Assembly (NCBI GenBank): GCA_024811115.1
Contig: JAKOGH010000611.1
Span: 1-15,152 of the forward strand
From: Terana coerulea
Lineage: Eukaryota; Basidiomycota; Agaricomycetes; Polyporales; Phanerochaetaceae
Direction: 5' to 3'
Length of the DNA stretch: 15,152 nt
The position numbers and the translations under genes were made by a program. Below the pieces are notes generated by a model. That model searched no databases. It was not told the origin of the DNA and worked only from the letters and a program-made list of their open reading frames with translations. This document shows positions 8,836-15,152 of this stretch, one piece after another (positions within the stretch are counted from its first letter, which is position 1; the number at the start of each line of letters is the position of its first letter).

Positions 8836-9237
8836 AAGGATAGCAGTTATGTTGAGATTTTAGGGCATACAAAGTATCTAACAATTTTCAGCCCTATGTC
8901 ACAGTTCATCAATTTGTATCGCTTGCCTGTCACATTGTCACTAAGTATGTGACAAAATCGTTTCGGAGTCCATTTAGCCATTAATATTGATTTTTTTGAC
9001 ATTTATTTGATATTCTCAACAGTAAAGCCATTTTGCCATTTAGTGAATCAGAAAGGCTCAGCTATATCAATGTTATGACTGCATGATTGTCAAATCATGG
9101 CTCAACAGTCAATCATAGATATGCTATGTTTATTCAGTGATTCCGTGCTGCTTACCGCATTGGGCGCTAATTATGAGTGCCACAGCACAGTGAGCGCCCT
9201 AGCTCGGGGTCCCTGCGCAAACAACTCCTCGCTACTA
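8836..9237. other. Upstream region of the zinc-finger gene, no gene seen
   Basis: About 400 bp, AT-rich, becoming GC-richer after 9150. It carries short TGTCAC/GTGACA motifs, including a perfect 7-bp inverted pair TTGTCAC..GTGACAA at about 8935-8955. It presumably contains the promoter of the zinc-finger gene. I see no clear core element. Confidence 0.45.
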
Positions 9238-9560
9238 AGGTAGGCCTACTTCACTTTCGAGTACTCGTCACGGTGTGACCATCACGTGGAATCACCAAGG
9301 GGCGCTGTCACGCGAACCAAGCGCTCAGCTTGATGGCTAGGCAAGGCAGTCTTGAAAAGATTCAGAAATCTTTAGAGATGGACTCTCCTAGAGGTTGTCT
9401 CGTCAGATATTCTTATGTGCAAGTTGCGATAAACTGACGAGAAGACATCTTCCTGTCAGGACCGCCGAACATGACCCATTCGGTTGAGGTTGTTCTTTCA
9501 GTGCTTAGCGTGACGGCGCCTAGCCACGTGACGTACTCGAAAGTGGAGTAGGCCTACCTT
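9238..9560. mobile_element. TA-flanked MITE with ~33-36 bp inverted repeats
   Basis: The left end AGGTAGGCCTACTTCACTTT, continuing through CGAGTAC and CGTCACG, is matched by the reverse complement at about 9527-9560, with one substitution and a 2-bp indel. TA lies outside both ends (9236-9237 and 9561-9562). Each terminus contains the 10-bp palindrome GTAGGCCTAC. The 323-bp body encodes nothing. TA duplication and size suggest a Tc1/mariner-type MITE. It is a different family from the 6415-6784 element. Confidence 0.72.
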
Positions 9561-9562
9561 AA

Positions 9563-9947
9563 GTAGCATATGCATCGCACATACGCGCAGCTGTTGCGGA
9601 GGTACATACATGGTGTATGGGCTTACGCGGGATAATATGGCATCAGTTGTGGGACATACCTCCGCAGTGCTACTGAAGGGGTATTGCTAAGGCGTACACG
9701 GAAGTTAACATCGAGTGCCTGTTGTAACAAGCCGCATCAGACACCTGACGACGAGGAAAATCGAGAGCAATGATAATTGCCAGAACAATCTAGGATACAG
9801 AGATGTACCGCTGTTGGGTACTTTTAGGTATGCGAGCGCGACCAAAGACGTCAAAGGAAATCAGACGTCCGTCCCCATCCTCATCTCTCCCAATGGTCCT
9901 CCCGCAAGCGCGGTGGTCCACCTGAAGGCAAACACACGCCTGCGCAC
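9563..9947. other. 3' flank of the ketol-acid reductoisomerase gene, no gene seen
   Basis: About 385 bp. A plus-strand open frame from 9715 runs into the antisense of the enzyme's last exon and is treated as a shadow. A 10-bp perfect inverted pair (TGCGGAGGTA near 9595-9604, TACCTCCGCA at 9657-9666) could form a loose stem. Its function is unknown. Confidence 0.45.
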
Positions 9948-11402
9948 TCACTTCTGCGCGTCGGGGCGCAGCGAGCGAACGACCTTGCCCGCGCGCCAGA
10001 TCTCCTGGTCGTCAATCTCCTTGAGCTCCTTTGCGAGATCCTCGCGGTACGTCGAGCGACCGTTATAGTCGAGCGACTTGCGTGTCTCGGTGCCGTTGCG
10101 CACAGACTCGTAGAGCTGCTCGAACACAGGCAGGTTCGTCTTCTCGAAAATTGGGGCCCAATCAAGCGCACCACGGCGGGCGGTGGTCGAGCAAGCGTTG
10201 TACATGTAGTCCATGCTACACCGGAAATGAGCGACTATACACGGGACAAGGATAATCGCGCCTTACCCGTACTGGCCGATGAGGGGGTACAGCGACTGGG
10301 TCGCCTCCTCAACGGTCTCGTTGAAGGCCTCCGACGGCGTGTGACCGTTGGCACGGAGAACCTTGTATTGGGCCAAGAAGAGACCCTGGATAGCACCCAT
10401 CAACTGTAGAAATGCGTCGGTGAGTGCGTTTCATAGAAGGAGCAGAGATTGAACACGTACCACACCACGCTCACCGTACAAATCGGAGTAGACCTCCTTC
10501 TCGAAGGTGGTCTCGTACATGTAGCCGGAGCCGACAGCAACACCAAGAGCAATTGCCTTCTCCTTGGCCTTGCCGGTGACGTCCTGCCAGACGGCAACGG
10601 ACGAGTTGATGCCGCGGCCCTCCTTGAACAGAGTCCGGACGGTGCGTCCCGAGCCCTTGGGAGCAACAAGAATGACATCGACATCTTCGGGCGCAATAAC
10701 TTTGGTGTCCTCCTTGTACACGACGGAGAAGCCGTGGGAGAAGTATAGGGTCTTGCCCTTGGTAATGAGCGGCTTAACCTGGGGCCATGTTTGCGACTGA
10801 GCGGCGTCGGAGAGCAGGTTCATAATGATCGTCCCGCGGTTAATGGCCTCCTCGATGGGGAAGAGAGTCTCGCCAGGAACCTGCGCAATGAAGAAAATAT
10901 TAGTTCACTCTCTGGGACAGGTGCCAGCGCAAAGCGTGTAAACGCACCCAGCCGTCCTCAATCGCCTGCTTCCATGACTCGCCGCCCTCGCGGACACCGA
11001 CAATGACGTTCAAGCCGTTGTCGCGGGCGTTGAGACCCTGTCCGTGGCCTTGCGAGCCGTAGCCGATGAGGGCAAGAGTATCGTTCTTGAAGTAGTCCTG
11101 GAGCTTAGCCAAGGGCCAGTCACTCCGCTCGTAGACGACCTCCTTCGTGCCAGCGAAGTCGAGGGTCTTCACACCACGAACCTGAGTCTACAATAGTAAG
11201 AGGAGGGCCGTAAGGTACTGCACAGATTTGCAGGACACGTTTTTCAACCGACCTGGACAGCAGCAGCTCTTGCCGGCGCTGCGACAGCAGAGCGTGCAAG
11301 GAGGGAGTAGGATGCCTTGCCAGCAGTGCTGGAGGCGGCCCGCGGCACACGGCGGGCAGCAGCACGAAGAGCCTGGGTGGCAGAACGGGAGGCGAAGGAC
11401 AT
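9948..11402 (-). CDS. ILV5: Ketol-acid reductoisomerase, mitochondrial
   Basis: This enzyme uses NADPH and Mg2+ to convert 2-acetolactate (or 2-aceto-2-hydroxybutyrate) to the dihydroxy acid, the second step of valine, leucine and isoleucine synthesis, in the mitochondrion. Exons 11402-11253, 11187-10948, 10880-10461, 10403-10267 and 10215-9948 give 404 residues, the normal fungal length. The first ~50 residues are rich in Arg, Ala and Ser with no acidic residue, as in a mitochondrial presequence, which supports the ATG at 11402. The Rossmann motif GYGSQGHGQGLNARDNG starts at residue 92. The catalytic block SHGF is at ~178-181, and the Mg-binding Asp/Glu lie in SDLYGERG (D263, E267). The C-terminal domain (NETVEEATQSLYPLIGQYG, DYMYNACSTTARRGALDW) is complete. 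Similarity to yeast Ilv5 extends over the whole protein. All introns are GT..AG. Confidence 0.97.
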
Positions 11403-11678
11403 GGTGGATGAGAACGAAGACGAGATCGTGACTCGGCAAGGTATAAATTCAAAGTTCGAGTCAAGAACCCCTTCTGGCGCTTATTCGATGAGCGGGAAAT
11501 GGGCTCAGAATCGCGTGTGCGAATTTTCCGACAAAATGAACGCAGGCCAGTGATGGGTTTACGGCCGAAAGCTTCGCTCTCGCTTTGCACTCGTTCATGC
11601 CTCGTTTCATAACACGTAAATCTACAATACACAAAACACTGTCCGCGGTCCGCCCACAAGGAAAGAGAAAAATAAAAA
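11403..11678 (-). promoter_or_regulatory. Upstream region of ILV5 with two TGACTC cores
   Basis: These 276 bp separate the ILV5 start from the stop of the upstream Sde2-like gene on the same strand. Two TGACTC hexamers occur, one on each strand (11429-11434 on plus, 11463-11458 on minus). TGACTC is the core of the Gcn4/CPC-1 site (TGACTCA) that drives general amino-acid control, but both here are followed by G instead of A. A TTTATA stretch lies on the minus strand just downstream of the second core (about 11443-11449). Regulation by amino-acid starvation is plausible for this gene but inferred. Confidence 0.3.
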
Positions 11679-12598
11679 TCAGGCACTGGCCGCCACACCG
11701 GCGGCAGTAGCTGCGACGATCGCGACTGCCGCAGACTCGGGAGCATTCAATACTTTCTCCGACACGGTGGATGCGCTTGCAGCTGCGGACGAAACAGCGT
11801 CCGACACCATTTTGGTGGTGGTCTCTGTCATGGTTGGTGGCGGTGAAACCTTGGCCTTCTTCCTCTTCTTCAGCAGGCCTAGTGGAGTGAAGTTAGCCAG
11901 TTGAGCACTTGGTGATTAAAAAGGCAGATTTACCCGCAGCGACAGCACTCTTCACATTGTCCACAATATCCTTGTGCTCCTCGAGATACTCAGTGTCATC
12001 CAGGCGGTGCTTCTTCCCCGCCACTTGCTCTGAAGAGCCGACAGGGTTGGATGGGTCAATACCGAGTTTCTTCTCCAGGGCCTCGAGTTTGGCTCTCTGA
12101 GCCTCCTTCGCTGCTTTCTGACGCGCAGGTTCGCTTTCGATGTAGTCAGCCAGCCTACGAGAACAACGAGTCAGGGATACGCCAAACAATGATCCAGTGA
12201 GAAACATACCGCTTCGCCTCCTTGATCGTGCTCAGTCTGCGTCCGCTGAGATCTCGGCACGAATCATTGTTACTCGTCTTCTGGCTACTCATCCGCCCGC
12301 CAGCAGCACGCAGCTGCGAACCGAATCCTCCCTTGCCTCCGCGCACCCTAGGAACCAACCGGAGTGAGAGAAAGCTGTTCTCTTCATCGTTCTGCAAGGT
12401 CGCAACAGGTACGTCGGGAGAAGGGACCACCCCCGAATGTGGCGTCAGGAGGAGGTCCAGCGAAGAGGCATTGAGAGGTAACGAAGGATAGCGTTCGACA
12501 AGGAGGTCATAGAGGTCGGCAAAAGTAGCGTCGGACGGCACAGAGATGCTGAGAGTGGGGAATGGAGCAAAGGTAGAAACGAGTACAGAGGTAGACAT
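11679..12598 (-). CDS. sde2: Sde2-like protein with N-terminal ubiquitin fold and GGKGG processing site
   Basis: Sde2 is made as a ubiquitin-fold precursor. In fission yeast it is cleaved after a GG in GGKGG by deubiquitinases, and the Lys-starting C-terminal part joins the spliceosome, supports excision of selected introns, and affects silencing and genome stability. Exons 12598-12210, 12154-11934 and 11878-11679 give about 269 residues. Residues 1-86 have a ubiquitin-like size with regular hydrophobic spacing. The motif VRGGKGGFGSQLRAAGGRM (~85-103) is the Sde2 signature. Next come DLSGRRLSTIKEAKRLADYI (~116-134), a charged helical stretch up to ~155 and a basic, probably nuclear-targeting segment LLKKRKKAKV (~205-214). 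The last ~50 residues are low-complexity Ala/Ser/Thr/Val. The start at 12598 gives the proper N-terminus. Introns are 55 nt each. It shares its upstream region with the divergent DUF1295 gene. Confidence 0.88.
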
Positions 12599-12912
12599 AG
12601 TGTGAGCAGGGCAATGCGAGTACGGGTATAAACTCTGTCCTGGGAGACGGTGGATGACCGAGAAAGAGTGATTCAGCGCTATTCGACGCCCGCACAACGC
12701 CGCACGTGGCCAACCGTCGGCCGTGAGCGCGTGGGCACGATGCCGCGCTTTGATCGCTTCCGCTCCGACGTCATTGGCTCCTGCAAGGCTCCTGTCCTCA
12801 ACTCTCACGCGCACCGGCAGCCTGCTTAACCAAGCTCGACCTTTCGAACCGCGAGCACGACTTCACTCACGACATAGGATATCGGAAATAAGCCGTCTAA
12901 CAACGTCCGTCG
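12599..12912. promoter_or_regulatory. Divergent promoter between the Sde2-like and DUF1295 genes
   Basis: These 314 bp separate two start codons facing away from each other, so both promoters must lie here or overlap. Visible candidates are an inverted CCAAT box (ATTGGCT, 12773-12779) directly joined to GACGTCAT (12767-12774), which is one base off an ATF/CREB site, and TATAAA at 12627-12632 on the plus strand. The TATA lies about 280 bp before the plus-strand start and may be unrelated. No element has been tested; co-regulation is only a possibility. Confidence 0.35.
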
Positions 12913-14360
12913 ATGTTTCAACCTGTTAGAGTCGTTGTCGCGCTAACGACCCTGCCCAAACTCATAGTGCTCACCGACATACGAGGCATGCCCCCGCCGT
13001 CCCCCGTCCGCCGCGCCGTTCGTGGCATTCCGCCCTCGTTGCAATGGCCTGTCAAGACATGCATCTATACAACATTGACGTGCTACGTTCTTTCCATCGT
13101 GACCGGCAACGTCTCTCAAGTTGACCGGATCTGGACGTTCATGCCGACGATTTACACCACGTACTTTGCATTGATGCCTCTCTGGCCTAGAGAGTCTCCA
13201 CTACCGCTATTCCCGTACACACCGGAGGGCGTTATCTCTAGTATCAGAGACGTGTGGAACCCCAGGGCACTGGTTATGTTTGGGCTACAAGTGAGTTTCA
13301 AGCCCAGTCCACTCATGACAATAACCTTCTCACAGGCCTATTTGTCAGTTTCTCTGGATGTACAGGTATGATTTACCTCACGTAGACGCATACATGTCTG
13401 ACGAACTGTCTTGAAGACTGTCGTACAATACCTGGCGGCGAGGCTTGTTCTCCCTGTGAGTAAACCACTCCTCGTAGTTTGTGCAGTCCAACCTAAATAC
13501 AAACCACAGTACGGAAGAGGATTACCGCTGGGCTATACTGCGCAAGAAGGTACCTGCTTGGTTTTTCCAAGTAGTCAACCTCACCTTCATCGGTCAGTAC
13601 TGTTACGATCATGCATGTTTGCATATGTGGATTGCTACTACACTAACCCTCTTTCATAATAGCTGCCATCCAAAACGTCATCCTTTTCCTTCTAGCAATC
13701 CCAACATATGTTTCCCTTTTCCAAGCCCCCTCTACCCTTTCCACCTCTGACTACGTGCTCGCTGGTCTTGCGCTCCTCACGCTCGCACTCGAGTTCACAG
13801 CGGACAACCAGCAATACTCATACCAGACATACAAGCATAGTGGCGTGATCGAAACCAATGAGTGGCCTGGCGCGAACATCCGCTGGACCCCCGCGGACGC
13901 GAAGCGCGGTTTCGTCACGCGTGGTCTGTGGGCATGGAGCCGGCACCCGAACTTCTTATGCGAGCAAACGTTCTGGGTGCGTTGTTCATGATCTCCTCTT
14001 TCAGTCATCGCTCAATGGCCGGCCAGATCCTAATGACCCTCTTCCCAATTCCTCTCTCCTGAGTCTCCCGCGCTCGAGGTTGCACACCCTACCCAGCTCA
14101 CCTCGCTCCTCCCGCTTGCACCAGCCATCGTGCTATGCAGCCTGTTTTTCAGCTCGACGCTCTTCACCGAAAGCATCTCCAAGGCGAAGTACGCCGTCGC
14201 GTATGGCGCGTACCAAGACCGTGTCGCAATGTTTGTACCTTTCCTCACGCCGGTTTGGGGTGCTTTACTGGCGCTCCGAGGCAAGAAAGAGAAGGTCGAT
14301 GTTATGCTGTTCGGTAGTGACCCGCAGGTTGTACCTGGTCCAGTGGACAAGAAGAATTAA
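12913..14360 (+). CDS. DUF1295 multi-pass membrane protein (steroid-reductase-like superfamily), with a frame problem near the 3' end
   Basis: Exons are 12913-13290, 13349-13365 (17 nt), 13417-13455, 13510-13592, 13663-13976 and 14027-14357, then stop. The small exon is needed to restore FLWMYRLSYNTWRRGLFSL. Other family blocks are TGNVSQVDRIWTFMPTIY, EEDYRWAILRKKVPAWFFQV, EFTADNQQYSYQTYK and the signature GLWAWSRHPNFLCEQTFW (residues ~260-277). Hydrophobic segments predict several membrane spans. Relatives include steroid 5-alpha-reductase and isoprenylcysteine methyltransferase type folds; the substrate here is unknown. After ILMTLFPIPLS the frame meets TGA at 14060-14062, while the conserved end (LFFSSTLFTESIS..., KKEKVDVMLFGS) is one base out of frame. 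Exon six is 331 nt, one base too long. A longer intron (13977-14096) keeps an open frame of about 364 residues but removes the ILMTLFP block that I expect in relatives. So this is either a one-base insertion (mutation or assembly error) or alternative splicing. Confidence 0.85.
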
Positions 14361-14588
14361 GCGGGGCACAATGTAGGTTGTGGATGTAGGCGCATTACAG
14401 ATACGGACAATTTCGCTTTCGATCCTGATGTTTTCCCTGTTGTCATTGGAACCTCGGTGTAATATTGCTCTGCACTAAGTGTTACATACATACATATGTA
14501 CATACTGGACATTTGAACCATGGCTGTTGCCTTAGGCTATCAAAATACTTCCGCCCTTACCCAATGGCTTGCCCAAGCATGCATTTAG
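14361..14588. other. Convergent 3' intergenic region
   Basis: This 228-bp gap lies between the ends of the plus-strand DUF1295 gene and the minus-strand WD40-like gene. It presumably holds both 3' UTRs, which may overlap. A short TACATACATACATATGTACATAC run (14484-14506) is the only simple sequence. Confidence 0.5.
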
Positions 14589-15152
14589 TCAGAGAAGTGA
14601 CGACGAATTAAGCCCAACGAGGCTTTCATAGCGTCTGACGACCCCATCATCAGCCGCAGTCCACAAAGAGCCATCCCCTCCTCTGACTCTCAAAAACCGC
14701 ACCGCGTCGCAGTCTTGGCCCAGCAGCTCCGCGCGTACCGACGGGCCCTCCGGCCGTACGTGCGCAATATACGGCAGCCCGTCTTCGGTGGCAATTGCGA
14801 GGCCGACGTCATCGTCCGGTAGGGATACAAACGCGAGATCCTCAATGCATGCTCCGTTCCGCTGGAACGTGGCCAACGGGCCGGATGAGAGGGAACGTGT
14901 GTCGTATACGCGCACAACGCCGACAGCGGAGCCGGTAGCGACGAGGCTATGTGTTGGAGAGTAGGATATAGCGTGCAGCGAGGACGAAGAGGGTGAGGCG
15001 GAGAGTGAGGACGAGTGGAAGACAGAGCGGCGTGCTCTGAGATCAAACGCCTCGAAGTTGCCGTCGGACAGCGCACAGAACAGGACCTTCCCATCCGTCC
15101 CAACCTCCGTTTCGGTGTTGCCGCCAGCTGCCGGCGCGTCCGCAACTGAGGT
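14589..15152 (-). CDS. WD40-repeat-like protein, C-terminal part, cut by right edge
   Basis: One uninterrupted frame runs from the right edge to TGA at 14591-14589, giving about 187 residues with no ATG in the window at a suitable place; the N-terminus is outside. Repeating beta-propeller-like blocks are visible: VLFCALSDGNFEAFDLRARR, then LHAISYSPTHSLVATGSAVG followed by VVRVYDTRSL, then IEDLAFVSLPDDDVGLAIAT and VRFLRVRGGDGSLWTAADDG with VVRRYE. These match the alternating 'position in data, then label' strands of WD40 blades, although the Trp-Asp ends are degenerate (FD, YD). Ser-rich insertions (SSSLSASPSSSS) sit between blades. Such propellers are protein-interaction scaffolds. A proteasomal ATPase-associated factor 1 (PAAF1)-type protein is one possibility, but the visible part is not enough to name it. 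Confidence 0.7.
   Translation of the reverse strand, partial: TSVADAPAAGGNTETEVGTDGKVLFCALSDGNFEAFDLRARRSVFHSSSLSASPSSSSLHAISYSPTHSLVATGSAVGVVRVYDTRSLSSGPLATFQRNGACIEDLAFVSLPDDDVGLAIATEDGLPYIAHVRPEGPSVRAELLGQDCDAVRFLRVRGGDGSLWTAADDGVVRRYESLVGLNSSSLL

Noticed and set aside
10031..10800. Several plus-strand frames opposite ILV5
   Set aside because: They are antisense shadows caused by strong codon bias in a highly conserved gene.
11120..11746. Minus-strand 208-codon frame over the ILV5 5' end
   Set aside because: It is an out-of-frame shadow of ILV5 exons 1-2 and the upstream region; the correct frame carries the presequence and the conserved enzyme start.
12155..12814. Longer 219-codon minus frame extending the Sde2-like exon upstream to 12814
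   Set aside because: The ATG at 12598 matches the ubiquitin-fold N-terminus; the upstream extension lies in the divergent promoter and has no family similarity.

Overview
This window looks like nuclear DNA of a filamentous basidiomycete, probably an agaricomycete. The genes are split by many short GT..AG introns (about 45-120 nt). They include very small exons (17, 18 and 36 nt) and are closely spaced on both strands. Non-autonomous DNA transposons lie in the gaps. I found no bacterial operons, CRISPR array, rRNA or convincing tRNA. All splice models were read by hand from frame continuity and family similarity, so individual junctions could be off by a few codons.

Left part (1-2934): a secreted aldose 1-epimerase on the minus strand runs off the left edge. 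It is followed by about 770 bp with no convincing gene. Next comes a 717-bp non-autonomous Mutator-like element with ~210-bp terminal inverted repeats and a perfect 9-bp target duplication, then about 500 bp of featureless DNA.

Middle-left (2935-6270): a tandem pair of plus-strand paralogues of a family I do not recognise. They share the same exon layout and intron phases. The upstream copy is broken in several places (no ATG, in-frame stops, frameshifts). The downstream copy is intact except near its 3' end.

Middle (6271-9947): a more AT-rich, repeat-bearing stretch. It holds two TA-flanked MITEs (6415-6784 and 9238-9560). Between them is a five-exon minus-strand gene for a small protein with three C2H2-type zinc fingers, all three straddling introns.

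Right part (9948-15152): conserved housekeeping genes. They are mitochondrial ketol-acid reductoisomerase (ILV5 type, minus), an Sde2-like splicing/genome-maintenance factor made as a ubiquitin-fold precursor (minus), a DUF1295 multi-pass membrane protein of the steroid-reductase-like superfamily (plus, divergent from Sde2), and the C-terminal part of a WD40-like protein (minus, cut by the right edge). The DUF1295 gene has a one-base frame problem near its 3' end, which a longer alternative intron could bypass. The functional genes look unrelated to each other. The parts most worth a second look are the tandem unknown family, the zinc-finger gene in its MITE-rich island, and the mobile elements.
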